NCBI GenBank assembly: GCA_017305635.1 | Contig: JAFKKF010000010.1 | Span: forward strand, 490,671 to 554,670 | DNA length: 64,000 nucleotides | Source: Hyphomicrobiales bacterium | GTDB taxonomy: Bacteria > Pseudomonadota > Alphaproteobacteria > Rhizobiales > Kaistiaceae | Direction: 5' to 3' | Shown here: in pieces, positions 1 to 8,053 of the stretch | How positions within the stretch are numbered: position 1 is the stretch's first letter | Layout of the letters: each line of letters opens with the position of its first letter | The notes under the pieces: generated by a model | Database searches by the model: none | What the model saw: the letters and a program-made list of their open reading frames with translations, nothing else | Told to the model about the DNA's origin: nothing | Made by a program: the position numbers and the translations under genes

Positions 1-899
1 ACGCCGGCGCGCTTGAGCGCGGCGCGCATGCAGCGCTCGGCGCCGTCGCCGTCCTCGGAGGGAGCGGTGATGTGATAGGCGTCGCCGGAGAGACCGTAGC
101 CGATCACCTCGCCGTAAATCTTCGCGCCGCGGGCAATGGCGTGCTCGCGCTCCTCGAGCACGACGACGCCGGCGCCCTCGCCGATGACGAAGCCGTCGCG
201 GTCGCGATCATAGGGGCGCGAGGCCTCAGTCGGCCGGTCGTTGAAGCCGGTGGAGAGCGCCTTGCAGGCGGAGAAGCCGGCGATGGTGAGGCGCGAGATG
301 GGCGACTCGGTACCGCCGGCGACCATGACGTCGGCGTCGCCGAGCGCGATCAGGCGCGAGGCGTCGCCGATGGCATGCGCGCCGGTGGAGCAGGCGGTGA
401 CCACGGCGTGGTTCGGACCCTTCAGATGGTAGCGGATCGAGACCTGGCCGGAGGCGAGGTTGATCAGGCGGCCCGGGATGAAGAACGGGCTGATGCGCCG
501 GGGGCCGCGGTCACGGAGCGTCAGCGCCGCTTCCTCGATGCCGATGAGGCCGCCGATGCCGGAGCCGATCAGCACGCCGGTGGCGCACTGGTCCTCGTAG
601 GTCTCGGGATGCCAGTCGGCATCGGCCAGCGCCTGGTCGGCGGCGGCAACCGCGTAGACGATGAACTCGTCGACCTTGCGGCTTTCCTTCGGCTCCATCC
701 AGTCGTCGGGGTTATACTTCCCCTCCTCGCGGGAGCCGCGCGGAACCTGGCAGGCGATCTGGCTCGGAAGGTCCTCGACCTCGAAATCGGTGATGCGCCG
801 GGCGCCGCTCTGGCCGGCGAGCAAATTGCTCCACGCCGTCTCGACGCCGACGCCGAGCGGGGAAACAATGCCAAGGCCAGTGATGACGACGCGTCTCAT
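1..899 (-). CDS. fabF: 3-oxoacyl-ACP synthase II (partial, C-terminus outside window)
   Basis: Condensing enzyme of fatty-acid elongation, joining malonyl-ACP to a growing acyl-ACP in the cytoplasm. The reading frame starts at ATG 897-899 with MRRVVITGLG and runs off the left edge, giving about 299 of the roughly 420 residues usual for FabF. The active-site cysteine lies in TACSTGAH near residue 170, followed by the family segments GGTESPIS and FVIGEGAG; the two catalytic histidines would lie outside the window. It follows acpP on the same strand after 52 bp, the standard fabD-fabG-acpP-fabF order. No frameshift is visible in the part present. FabB is the main alternative, but the position directly after acpP favours FabF. 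Confidence 0.95.
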   Translation of the reverse strand, partial: MRRVVITGLGIVSPLGVGVETAWSNLLAGQSGARRITDFEVEDLPSQIACQVPRGSREEGKYNPDDWMEPKESRKVDEFIVYAVAAADQALADADWHPETYEDQCATGVLIGSGIGGLIGIEEAALTLRDRGPRRISPFFIPGRLINLASGQVSIRYHLKGPNHAVVTACSTGAHAIGDASRLIALGDADVMVAGGTESPISRLTIAGFSACKALSTGFNDRPTEASRPYDRDRDGFVIGEGAGVVVLEEREHAIARGAKIYGEVIGYGLSGDAYHITAPSEDGDGAERCMRAALKRAG

Positions 900-951
900 C
901 CGTAGCGCTCCGATCCCGGGCTCACGCCCGGGAGCCCTGCGAATGGTTGTG

Positions 952-1188
952 TCAGGAAGCGTTCTTCTCGAGGAAGCTCACCGCATCGCCGACGGTAAGG
1001 ATGGTCTCCGCCGCGTCATCCGGAATCTCGACGCCGAACTCTTCCTCGAAAGCCATGACGAGTTCGACGGTGTCGAGGCTGTCGGCACCCAGGTCGTCGA
1101 TGAAGCTCGCGTTGTCCGTCACCTTGTCCGCGTCGACGCCAAGGTGCTCGATCACGATCTTCTTTACCCGTTCACCGATATCGCTCAT
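952..1188 (-). CDS. acpP: acyl carrier protein
   Basis: Small acidic carrier that holds fatty-acyl intermediates on a 4'-phosphopantetheine arm. It has 78 residues, the normal length. The attachment serine is Ser37 in the motif GADSLD. The rest is the expected four-helix sequence, ending with an acidic stretch around [16 protein letters not shown] purine-rich GAGGGT precedes the ATG. It lies between fabG (274 bp upstream) and fabF (52 bp downstream); the long upstream gap suggests its own promoter, which is usual because ACP is needed in large amounts. Confidence 0.97.
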   Translation of the reverse strand: MSDIGERVKKIVIEHLGVDADKVTDNASFIDDLGADSLDTVELVMAFEEEFGVEIPDDAAETILTVGDAVSFLEKNAS

Positions 1189-1398
1189 TTTTGACCCTCG
1201 ATTGCCTCAAGAACTGACCACCCCAAAGGGCACTACCTCCGCGAGCGATCGGTTTGTCGGCCTGCGCACGGAACAGGTGAGTTTGCCCCGACTGAATTCG
1301 GTGCAGCATCGCCGCAGATGCCACCAGCGCCCGCCCGTTTCAAAGGCGTTGCGGCGCTTCGACATCGGCCCGGTGCTAACATACTTCATTTGCCTTTA

Positions 1399-1421
1399 CC
1401 AGCGGCCGGGCGGGCCGCTGG
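1399..1421. terminator. 9-bp perfect hairpin between fabG and acpP
   Basis: Arms 1399-1407 (ccagcggcc) and 1413-1421 (ggccgctgg) pair perfectly around a 5-nt loop. There is no U-tract on either side, so it may be a weak or Rho-assisted terminator, or a processing or attenuation structure separating fabG from acpP expression. The rest of the 1189-1462 gap must carry the acpP promoter, but I see no convincing -35/-10 pair. Confidence 0.45.
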
Positions 1422-1462
1422 CGGGCCATCCACCGGCGCTTCCGCCGGCGGCAATTATCCTT

Positions 1463-2200
1463 TTAGATCATCGCCATACCGCCGTTTACGTGCAGCGTCT
1501 GGCCGGTCATGTAGCCGGCCTCGTCGCTGGCGAGATAGACCGCGGCGGCGCCGATCTCACCGGCCGTGCCGAGGCGCCTGGCCGGGATGCGCGCCATGAT
1601 CAGCTCCTTCTGCTTCTCGTTCAGGGCATCGGTCATGGCCGAGCCGATGAAGCCGGGAGCGATGGCGTTCACGGTGACGTTGCGGGCGGCGTATTCCTGG
1701 GCGAGCGCCTTGGTGAGCCCGATGAGGCCGGCCTTGGCGGCACCGTAATTGGCCTGGCCGGCATTGCCGGTGAAGGCGACGACGGAGGAGATCGAGATGA
1801 TGCGGCCCCAGCGCTTGCGCATCATCGGGCGAAGCGCCTGGCGGCAGAGCCGGAAGGCAGCGGTCAGGTCGACGGTCAGCACCTTCTCCCAGTCGGCATC
1901 GGAGATGCGCGGGGCAAGGGCGTCGCGGTTGAGGCCGGCATTGTTGACGAGGATGTCGACCTCGCCCATCGAGGCCTCCGCGTCTGGGATGAGCTTCTCG
2001 ACCTGCTCGGCATCGGAAAGGTCGCAGGGCAGGACGAAGGTGCGCTCGCCGAGCTCGCCGGCGAGCTTCTCCAGCGCCTCGCGCCGGGTTCCCGAGAGGC
2101 CGACGAGCGCTCCTCTCGCATGAAGGGCGCGGGCGATGCCGCCGCCGATGCTGCCGCTCGCGCCGGTCACCAGCGCACGCTTGCCGGTCAGGTCGAACAT
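1463..2200 (-). CDS. fabG: 3-oxoacyl-ACP reductase
   Basis: NADPH-dependent reductase that converts 3-oxoacyl-ACP to 3-hydroxyacyl-ACP. It has 245 residues, typical for FabG. The nucleotide-binding glycine motif TGASGSIGG is at residues 12-20 and NNAG at 86-89. The catalytic triad is Ser138 or Ser139 in ISISS, Tyr152 and Lys156 in NYGAAKAG. The C-terminus has the family ending GGMAMI. It follows fabD with a 17-bp gap and is surely cotranscribed with it. The many SDR paralogues make homology alone ambiguous, but the fab context makes this call firm. Confidence 0.96.
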   Translation of the reverse strand: MFDLTGKRALVTGASGSIGGGIARALHARGALVGLSGTRREALEKLAGELGERTFVLPCDLSDAEQVEKLIPDAEASMGEVDILVNNAGLNRDALAPRISDADWEKVLTVDLTAAFRLCRQALRPMMRKRWGRIISISSVVAFTGNAGQANYGAAKAGLIGLTKALAQEYAARNVTVNAIAPGFIGSAMTDALNEKQKELIMARIPARRLGTAGEIGAAAVYLASDEAGYMTGQTLHVNGGMAMI

Positions 2201-2217
2201 CGCTTCCTATCCTTCGT

Positions 2218-3159
2218 TCACGTGAGACGCGCGACGGCGGCGTCGATGTCGGCGGGCGTGCCGACGCTGATCGCCTCGACGCCGTCGGCGATGCGCTTGG
2301 CGAGCCCGGAGAGTACCTTGCCGGCGCCCACTTCCACGAAGAGCGTGACGCCGTTCGCGGCGAGCCATGCGACCGACTCGCGCCAGCGCACCATGCCGGT
2401 GACCTGGTCGACGAGGTTCTGCCGGATCGCCTCCGGGTCGCTGACCGGACCGGCGGTGACGTTGGCAACCAGCGGCACGGCCGGCGCGCGGATCGCGACC
2501 TGGGCAAGCGCCTCGGCCATGACCCTGGCGGCGGGCGCCATCAGGGCGCAATGGAAGGGGGCGGATACGGGAAGGAGAATCGCGCGCTTGGCGCCCTTCC
2601 CCTTGGCGATCTCGAGCGCGCGCTCGACGGCGGCCCTGGCGCCTGAGACGACGACCTGGCCGGGCGCGTTGTCGTTGGCGGCGGCGCAGACCTCGCCCTC
2701 GGCAGCCTCCTCGGCGACGGCCTTGGCGGCCTCGTAGTCGAGGCCGATGAGGGCGGCCATGGCCCCCTGCCCGACCGGCACGGCCTGCTGCATGGCGCGG
2801 CCACGGATGCGGAGCAGCCGGGCCGTGTCGCCGATGGTGAAGGAGCCGGCCGCGGCGAGTGCGGAATATTCGCCGAGCGAATGGCCGGCGACGAAAGCGA
2901 TGTTGCCGCCGGGGCGGACGCCGCGCGACTGGAGCACGCGCATGGCGGCGAGGCTGACGGCCATGAGCGCCGGCTGGGCGTTCTCGGTCAGGGTGAGCGT
3001 ATCGAGAGGGCCATCGAAGATGATGCGGGAAAGCGATTCGCCGAGCGCCTCGTCGACCTCGTCGAACACCGCCTTCGCCTCCGGGAAGGACTCGGCGAGC
3101 GCCTTGCCCATGCCCACGGCCTGGCTTCCCTGCCCGGGGAAGGTGAGTGCGATCGTCAT
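2218..3159 (-). CDS. fabD: malonyl-CoA:ACP transacylase
   Basis: Loads malonyl units from CoA onto ACP, supplying FabF. It has 313 residues, the normal length. The N-terminal FPGQGSQ (residues 7-13) and the nucleophile elbow GHSLGE with Ser94 are intact, and the later PVSAPFHCALM carries the catalytic histidine. It is the first gene of the minus-strand fab run in this window, with fabG starting 17 bp after its end. The 180-bp region upstream, shared with a divergent SH3 protein gene, holds a -35-like box and a tandem 10-bp repeat. Confidence 0.97.
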   Translation of the reverse strand: MTIALTFPGQGSQAVGMGKALAESFPEAKAVFDEVDEALGESLSRIIFDGPLDTLTLTENAQPALMAVSLAAMRVLQSRGVRPGGNIAFVAGHSLGEYSALAAAGSFTIGDTARLLRIRGRAMQQAVPVGQGAMAALIGLDYEAAKAVAEEAAEGEVCAAANDNAPGQVVVSGARAAVERALEIAKGKGAKRAILLPVSAPFHCALMAPAARVMAEALAQVAIRAPAVPLVANVTAGPVSDPEAIRQNLVDQVTGMVRWRESVAWLAANGVTLFVEVGAGKVLSGLAKRIADGVEAISVGTPADIDAAVARLT

Positions 3160-3195
3160 CGGTTCCCCTGTTGCCGCCCGCTTGCGGCGCGCAGC

Positions 3196-3224
3196 CTTTC
3201 AGCCGTTTGGCGGAAGCGTGTCAA
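3196..3224 (-). promoter_or_regulatory. putative fabD promoter
   Basis: On the minus strand a perfect TTGACA (3219-3224) is followed after 17 nt by TGAAAG (3196-3201). The -35 is excellent and the -10 is weak, which is common in alphaproteobacteria. It lies 37 bp upstream of the fabD ATG and downstream of the tandem repeat at 3246-3265. Confidence 0.4.
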
Positions 3225-3245
3225 GCCCGGGAAGCGCCGATACAG

Positions 3246-3265
3246 CTTGATACCACTTGATACCA
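3246..3265. repeat. tandem 10-bp direct repeat in fabD/SH3 intergenic region
   Basis: The decamer cttgatacca occurs twice with no gap (3246-3255 and 3256-3265). It lies about 20 bp upstream of the candidate fabD -35 box, inside the 180-bp divergent region. One helical turn spacing is what a dimeric or cooperative DNA-binding protein would use, so it is a candidate operator or activator site. The protein that would bind it is unknown. Confidence 0.6.
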
Positions 3266-3339
3266 TTTCGTCGGAACGGCTGCGCTCACACGGCGTTACC
3301 ATCGCGAGCGGGGGAAGACCTTCAGACGGAGAATGAAGA

Positions 3340-3780
3340 ATGACACTCAAAGCAACCCTCATTGCCGGCACGATGGCTGCGGGGATTCTTGCGCCGGTGG
3401 CGGCGGAGGCCGCCTATGTGACGGGCAACGTCAACCTTCGGACCGGTCCGAGCACATCCTATAGCTCCATCACCACGATCCCGGCCGGCTCGCGGGTCAG
3501 CGTGAGCGGATGCTCGAGCTGGTGCTCGGTCAATTATCGCGGCATCCGCGGCTATGTCTCGGCGAGCTACGTATCCGGCGGCGCGATGGGCCCGGGACCG
3601 ATGCGGCCGCCGCCGCCCATGATGCATCGGCCACCGCCGCCGACCTGGGGCTACTACCAGAAGCCCCGCTGGGATTCGCGCCACAACGCCTGGTACGACG
3701 GCCGGCGCTGGTATTTCGGCGGCAAGTGGTACGACAAGCCGAGCGGCTTCTCCTTCGGCTTCGGCATTTCGGGCCGCTAG
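3340..3780 (+). CDS. secreted SH3-domain protein
   Basis: A 146-residue exported protein. Residues 1-24 are a Sec signal peptide ending in AEA-AY. Residues 25-80 form a bacterial SH3 (SH3b) domain with the hallmark VNLRTGPSTSY and a closing RGYVSASYV. Two cysteines in GCSSWCSV may form a disulfide in the periplasm. A proline-rich linker of Met-Pro-Gly repeats (about 83-105) leads to an aromatic tail with W/Y/F every few residues. Such proteins are common in Rhizobiales, presumably bind cell-wall material, and lack an assigned function. It is transcribed alone: divergent from fabD and closed by a strong terminator 19 bp after its stop. Confidence 0.85.
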   Translation: MTLKATLIAGTMAAGILAPVAAEAAYVTGNVNLRTGPSTSYSSITTIPAGSRVSVSGCSSWCSVNYRGIRGYVSASYVSGGAMGPGPMRPPPPMMHRPPPPTWGYYQKPRWDSRHNAWYDGRRWYFGGKWYDKPSGFSFGFGISGR

Positions 3781-3798
3781 GTCCGGATCTGCCCCACG

Positions 3799-3834
3799 GC
3801 GGCCTGTCGCAGATTTGCGACAGGCCGCTTTTTT
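3799..3834 (+). terminator. intrinsic terminator after the SH3 protein gene
   Basis: A 12-bp perfect stem (3799-3810 with 3817-3828) encloses the 6-nt loop agattt and is followed by six T residues (3829-3834). It is the clearest Rho-independent terminator in the window. Confidence 0.93.
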
Positions 3835-3916
3835 CATGCATTGGAGGCATTTCGGTCGAACTCATTAACCATCCCCGTGTTACATGCGCGGCAATTCGAC
3901 GAGGAAACGTCCCCCC

Positions 3917-4009
3917 ATGCCTGCGCTTGCGATCCGCTTCGTGCTCTTCTGCGCGCTGTCCGCCGCGTCTTCGGCCCTGATCGCCATCCCCTACCTGACG
4001 ATCCACTAG
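3917..4009 (+). CDS. 30-residue hydrophobic small protein
   Basis: A short open frame encodes MPALAIRFVLFCALSAASSA and ten more residues ending in YLTIH, essentially one transmembrane helix or signal-like segment. A GAGGAA sequence at 3901-3906 gives a reasonable ribosome-binding site 10 nt before the ATG. It sits isolated between the terminator at 3834 and the rpsF promoter, so it would need its own promoter. A TTAACCAT, the form of a CtrA half-site, lies at 3865-3872. No family is recognised. It could be a chance frame, since protein-level evidence is impossible at this length. Confidence 0.4.
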   Translation: MPALAIRFVLFCALSAASSALIAIPYLTIH

Positions 4010-4060
4010 CCTTTCCGCCTCCCGTCCCGATTCGCACCCGGCATGCCGGGAAGCGGCGGC

Positions 4061-4088
4061 TTGCGTTTGCGGCCGGTTTGCGTATAAC
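4061..4088 (+). promoter_or_regulatory. putative rpsF operon promoter
   Basis: TTGCGT (4061-4066) and TATAAC (4083-4088) are separated by 16 nt. Transcription would start near 4095 and make a leader of about 160 nt that contains the whole foldable segment 4102-4167. A perfect palindrome cccggcatgccggg lies just upstream at 4037-4050. Confidence 0.55.
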
Positions 4089-4101
4089 CGCGCCCGTGTC
4101 C

Positions 4102-4167
4102 AGACGGACCCCGGCCGGGGGCTGAACGGAGGGCGGCTTTGCCGCAGGACCCTGAACGGGTCCGTCT
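4102..4167 (+). promoter_or_regulatory. structured leader of the rpsF-rpsR operon
   Basis: The arm 4102-4111 (agacggaccc) is perfectly complementary to 4158-4167 (gggtccgtct), closing a domain that contains a small hairpin at 4133-4145 (gcggc-ttt-gccgc). The segment 4147-4152 (ggaccc) can instead pair with 4158-4163 (gggtcc), so the two folds exclude one another. The octamer ctgaacgg occurs twice, at 4122-4129 and 4152-4159. In other bacteria the S6:S18 complex represses its own operon through a leader RNA hairpin; the position and competing folds suit that role, but I cannot confirm that the published motif is present. Confidence 0.55.
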
Positions 4168-4257
4168 TCCGGTGTTCCCGCTTCCGAAGTACGACCCAGA
4201 GCCTTCCACGGAGGCTTCGGTGAGGCTTAGCGCCGGCAGCAACGAAGGAAAGGCTTA

Positions 4258-4743
4258 ATGGCCCTCTACGAGCATGTATTCCTGGCGCGACAGGACGTGT
4301 CGAGCCAGCAGGTTGAAGCGCTGACCGACCAGTTCAAGTCGATCATCGAGCAGAACGGCGGCAAGATCGCGAAGGTGGAACAGTGGGGCCTCAAGTCCCT
4401 CACCTTCCGCGTGCGCAAGAACCGCAAGGCGCATTTCACGCTGATGAACATCGACGCGCCGGCCGCTGCCGTCGCCGAGATGGAGCGCCAGCAGCGCATC
4501 AATGAAGACGTGATCCGCGTCCTCACCATCCGCGTCGACGAACTCGAAGAGGGTCCGTCGGTGATGATGCAGAAGCGCGACCGCGACGACCGTCGCGACC
4601 GTGACGACCGCGGCTTCGGCGGTGGCGGGCGCTTCGGCGATCGTGACCGCGGTGATCGCGGCGGCTTCGGCGGTGGCCGTGGCCGCGATCGCGACCGTCC
4701 GCGCCGCGACGATGACGAGACCGCCAGCGCAGGAGCCGAGTGA
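4258..4743 (+). CDS. rpsF: 30S ribosomal protein S6
   Basis: Component of the small-subunit platform that binds S18 and 16S rRNA. Residues 1-100 match the S6 fold, starting [14 protein letters not shown], with [18 protein letters not shown] in the middle. Residues from about 105 to 161 are a long low-complexity tail of Arg-Asp and Gly-Phe-Gly repeats, ending in the acidic [11 protein letters not shown]. Extended S6 tails are common in alphaproteobacteria and are not an assembly error. AAGGAAAGG precedes the ATG. The TGA stop shares a base with the rpsR start, so the two are translationally coupled. Confidence 0.97.
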   Translation: MALYEHVFLARQDVSSQQVEALTDQFKSIIEQNGGKIAKVEQWGLKSLTFRVRKNRKAHFTLMNIDAPAAAVAEMERQQRINEDVIRVLTIRVDELEEGPSVMMQKRDRDDRRDRDDRGFGGGGRFGDRDRGDRGGFGGGRGRDRDRPRRDDDETASAGAE

Positions 4744-4991
4744 TGAGCGACGCCAGCCAGCAGCAGACCCGCCGGCCGTTCTTCCGCCGGCGCAAGACCG
4801 ATCCGTTCTCCGGCGCCAATGCCCCGAAGATCGACTACAAGGACGTGCGGCTCCTGCAGCGCTACATCTCCGAGCGCGGCAAGATCGTGCCCTCGCGCAT
4901 CACCGCCGTCTCGGCCAGCAAGCAGCGTGAGCTCGCCCAGGCGATCAAGCGGGCGCGGTTCCTCGGCCTCCTCCCCTACGTGATCAAGTAG
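4743..4991 (+). CDS. rpsR: 30S ribosomal protein S18
   Basis: Partner of S6 on the 30S platform. It has 82 residues when started at ATG 4743-4745; a GTG one codon earlier (4740) is in frame but less likely. The conserved core [19 protein letters not shown] and the basic [20 protein letters not shown] are present. The start overlaps the rpsF stop by one base (TGATG), so stoichiometric coupled translation is expected. Confidence 0.97.
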   Translation: MSDASQQQTRRPFFRRRKTDPFSGANAPKIDYKDVRLLQRYISERGKIVPSRITAVSASKQRELAQAIKRARFLGLLPYVIK

Positions 4992-5108
4992 GGTCATCGG
5001 TTCCGGAAGCGGCTCCGGCCGCTTCCGCTTCCCTTCTCCTGGTTGGGGCATGGCCGGACATCCGGTTCGCGACCTGCCCCTAACCGCTTCGACAGCGGGA
5101 CAGCGACA

Positions 5109-6053
5109 ATGGTGCAGTTCGTCTTCATCGGGATCGGGGCCGGCCTCGCGTCGGGGCTCATGTTCCTGTCGCCGCTCGGCGGGACGTCCTTCGCGCTTCC
5201 CCTCTTCTTCCTTTCGGGCCTGCCCATCGCCATTGCCGGCCTCGGCTGGGGAACGGCAGCGGCGGCGATCGGCGCGCTCCTCGCGACCATCGTCCTCGCG
5301 CTCGGCATCTCGCCGCCGGCGGCCGGGATCTACCTCGCCGTCTTCGGCGCGCCGCTCACCTGGCTGACCCGCGTCACGCTGCTCTCGCGCGACACGCCGG
5401 CGGGACGCGAATGGTTCCCGCTCGGACGCATCCTCTTCCACGCGGCTGCGGTCGCGGCGCTCGGCACGATCGTCGCCGGCGCCATCGTCGGCTTCGATCC
5501 GGTGGCGCTCGCCGCCGACATGACCGCGATGCTGACCAGCTTCATGACGCAGATGGCGGAGGTCGAGCCGCCGCCGACCGCGGCCGAGCTCGCGCCCTTC
5601 GTCAAGTTCAACATCAGCATCATGCCCTTCACGGTGCCGGCGGTGACGCTGGCGGTCACCGTCCTCGCGCTCTGGCTCGCTGCGCGCATCGTCTCGGCCT
5701 CCGGCCGGCTGACGCGCCCGCGCCAGCCGATGTGGACCGCGGCGCTGCCGAGGGAGGCGGTGCTCGTCCTCGTCGTTGCGGCCGCGATCGCATTCGCACC
5801 GGGCGCCGTCGGCTACGCAGCAAGTGCGGCAGCCGGCGCCATGGCCGCCGCCGCCGCGCTCGCCGGGCTCGCGGTGCTGCACGCGGTGACGCTCGGGCTG
5901 AACCTCCGCGTCCTCATCCTCGTCGCCGCCTATGTCGGCACCGTCTTCCTCGGCCTGCCGATCTTCCTCTTCGCGATCGTCGGCATCGTCGACACGTTCC
6001 TCAACTTCCGGGCCCGTCGCTTCGGCGGCGCGCCTCCCCCTTCGACAACCTGA
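5109..6053 (+). CDS. DUF2232 family membrane protein
   Basis: A 314-residue polytopic inner-membrane protein with about eight hydrophobic segments, starting MVQFVFIGIGAGLASG. The internal PPTAAELAPFVKFN loop and the RARRFGG tail are the only long polar stretches. A DUF2232 (YybS-like) gene between rpsR and rplI is the normal arrangement in many alphaproteobacteria, and the gene here sits exactly there: 117 bp after rpsR and 21 bp before rplI. ATG 5109 is preferred over an upstream in-frame start because the hydrophobic sequence begins immediately after it. Molecular function is unknown. Confidence 0.85.
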   Translation: MVQFVFIGIGAGLASGLMFLSPLGGTSFALPLFFLSGLPIAIAGLGWGTAAAAIGALLATIVLALGISPPAAGIYLAVFGAPLTWLTRVTLLSRDTPAGREWFPLGRILFHAAAVAALGTIVAGAIVGFDPVALAADMTAMLTSFMTQMAEVEPPPTAAELAPFVKFNISIMPFTVPAVTLAVTVLALWLAARIVSASGRLTRPRQPMWTAALPREAVLVLVVAAAIAFAPGAVGYAASAAAGAMAAAAALAGLAVLHAVTLGLNLRVLILVAAYVGTVFLGLPIFLFAIVGIVDTFLNFRARRFGGAPPPSTT

Positions 6054-6074
6054 TCCAAACGGAGCACTGAGAAA

Positions 6075-6644
6075 ATGGAAGTCATCCTCCTCGAACGCAT
6101 CGCCAAGCTCGGCCAGATGGGCGACGTGGTGCGCGTGCGCGACGGTTTCGCGCGCAATTTCCTCTTCCCGCAGCACAAGGCGCTCCGCGCCACCGAGGCG
6201 AACCGCAAGAAGTTCGAATCGCAGCGCACCCAGCTCGAGGCGCGCAATCTCGAGCGGAAGCAGGAAGCGGCGGCGGTCGCCGGCAAGCTCGACGGCCAGT
6301 CCTACGTCATCGTCCGCCAGGCGGGCGAGACGGGTCAGCTCTACGGCTCGGTGACGACGCGCGACCTCGCCGAGGCGATGACCGCCGCCGGCTTCACCGT
6401 CGGCCGCAACCAGGTGGCGCTGACCCAGCCGATCAAGACCATCGGCCTGCACAGCGTCGCGATCGTTCTCCATCCGGAAGTCGAGGCGAAGGTGACCATC
6501 AACGTCGCGCGCAGCGAGGACGAGGCCGCGCGCCAGGCCCGCGGCGAGGACCTGTCGGTCCGCGTCGAGGAAACCGAGGAAGAAGACGAGGCGCCGAGCG
6601 CCGAAGAAGCCGCCGTCGAAGAGGCGGTGGAGAACGCGGAATAA
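6075..6644 (+). CDS. rplI: 50S ribosomal protein L9
   Basis: Binds 23S rRNA domain V and stretches away from the 50S body, helping maintain reading frame. The N-terminal domain [32 protein letters not shown] and the connecting long helix (residues about 40-75) are canonical. The C-terminal domain contains [16 protein letters not shown]. From about residue 160 there is an extra glutamate-rich tail, giving 189 residues instead of about 150; such acidic extensions occur in many alphaproteobacterial L9 proteins. Last gene of the rpsF operon. Confidence 0.97.
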   Translation: MEVILLERIAKLGQMGDVVRVRDGFARNFLFPQHKALRATEANRKKFESQRTQLEARNLERKQEAAAVAGKLDGQSYVIVRQAGETGQLYGSVTTRDLAEAMTAAGFTVGRNQVALTQPIKTIGLHSVAIVLHPEVEAKVTINVARSEDEAARQARGEDLSVRVEETEEEDEAPSAEEAAVEEAVENAE

Positions 6645-6687
6645 TCCGCACCTTCCTCCCCTTCCTTGGGGGTGGTCAAAAGAGCAC

Positions 6688-6729
6688 CTTGAAGGCGGCA
6701 AAACATCCTTTATTTTGCCGTCCTTCAGG
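6688..6729. terminator. long imperfect hairpin between rplI and cfa
   Basis: The arms 6688-6703 and 6713-6729 pair over about 16 positions with one bulge and one wobble, around an AT-rich loop. Without a following T-run it is not a textbook terminator, but the left-arm A-tract and right-arm T-tract could serve in either direction. It begins 44 bp after the rplI stop and probably ends or attenuates the ribosomal operon before cfa. Confidence 0.5.
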
Positions 6730-6799
6730 TTCGACGCCGCCTTCCGCATCGCGACGCCGTATCGTTCTGGCCGAGTACGAGATGCTGACGGACTAATCG

Positions 6800-8050
6800 A
6801 TGTCGCTGTTCCCGCTCGACAAGCTGCTATCCCGGGTCGTCTGCTACGGCGACCTCGCCGTGATCGGTTCCGACGGCAAGACCGAGACGTTCGGCAAGCC
6901 GGGAACCGGACCGTCGGTGGCGATCCGGCTCCATGACGACAAGGTCCGCTGGCAGCTCGCGCTGAAGCCGCGCATTGCCATCGGAGAGGCCTATACCGAT
7001 GGCCGGCTGACCATCGAGAAAGGCACGCTGCGCGAATTCCTCGACGTGCTGATGATCTCGGCCGACCGGACCTTTCCGGCCCCGGCGAGCGGACGCGGCA
7101 AGCTCAACCGCTTCCTGCGGCAGCTGGTCAACCACCGCGGCATCGTCAACAAGATCGGCCGGTCGCGCGACAACGTCCACCACCATTACGACGTCGGCCA
7201 GGCGCTCTACGAACTCTTCCTCGACCGCGACCTGCAATATTCCTGCGCCTATTTCCGTCATGAAGGCATGACGCTCGAGGAGGCTCAGGAAGCGAAGAAG
7301 CAGCACCTCGCCAAGAAGCTGCTCCTGAAGCCGGGCATGCGCGTCCTCGACATCGGCTGCGGCTGGGGCGGCCTCGCCCTGCATCTTGCGCGCAACCACG
7401 GCGTCCACGTCACCGGCGTGACGCTCTCCGACGACCAGTTCGCCGTCGCCAGCCGGCGGGCGAAGGAAGCGGGCCTCGCCAGCCGCATCGAGATCAAGCT
7501 GCAGGACTACCGGCACGAGACGGCGCATTACGACCGCATCGTCTCGGTCGGCATGTTCGAGCATGTCGGACGGCCGCGCTTCCGCGAATATTTCGATCAC
7601 GTGAAGCGGCTGCTCGCCGATGACGGCATCGCGGTGATCCATACGATCGGACGGAACACGCCGCCCGAGCCGATCAATGCCTGGATATCGAAGTACATAT
7701 TCCCCGGCTCATACCTCCCCTCCCTTTCCGAGCTGACGCCGCTCTTCGAGGATCTCGGCCTCTGGCTGAACGACATGGAGAACTGGCGCCTGCACTATGC
7801 CAAGACGCTCCACGAATGGGACGCGCGGGTGCAGAAGAACCGGGAGGCGATCACCAAGATGTTCGACGAACGGTTCGTCAGGATGTGGGAATTCTACCTG
7901 CAATCCTGCGAAGCCGGCTTCCGGCACCAGGGCCTGTCGGTCTTCCAGATGCAGCTCGCCAAGAAGATCGACGCCGCGCCGCTGACCCGCGACTACCTGC
8001 TCGACGAGCCGGAACCGGCGCGCTTCCCGAAGCCGTCGCTGGTCCGATAG
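6800..8050 (+). CDS. cfa: cyclopropane-fatty-acyl-phospholipid synthase
   Basis: Methylates the double bond of unsaturated phospholipid acyl chains with S-adenosylmethionine, stabilising the inner membrane under acid, osmotic or stationary-phase stress. It has 416 residues, typical of the family. The segment HHHYDVGQALYELFLD near residue 130 is the family signature. The SAM site VLDIGCGWGG is near residue 181, and the later GMFEHVG and FPGSYLPSL motifs are intact. It stands alone between the ribosomal operon and a convergent small-gene pair. Confidence 0.93.
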   Translation: MSLFPLDKLLSRVVCYGDLAVIGSDGKTETFGKPGTGPSVAIRLHDDKVRWQLALKPRIAIGEAYTDGRLTIEKGTLREFLDVLMISADRTFPAPASGRGKLNRFLRQLVNHRGIVNKIGRSRDNVHHHYDVGQALYELFLDRDLQYSCAYFRHEGMTLEEAQEAKKQHLAKKLLLKPGMRVLDIGCGWGGLALHLARNHGVHVTGVTLSDDQFAVASRRAKEAGLASRIEIKLQDYRHETAHYDRIVSVGMFEHVGRPRFREYFDHVKRLLADDGIAVIHTIGRNTPPEPINAWISKYIFPGSYLPSLSELTPLFEDLGLWLNDMENWRLHYAKTLHEWDARVQKNREAITKMFDERFVRMWEFYLQSCEAGFRHQGLSVFQMQLAKKIDAAPLTRDYLLDEPEPARFPKPSLVR

Positions 8051-8053
8051 ACG

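Noticed and set aside
4266..6749. 827-codon antisense frame across rpsF-rplI
   Set aside because: Spans four well-identified ribosomal operon genes on the other strand and has no recognisable domain.
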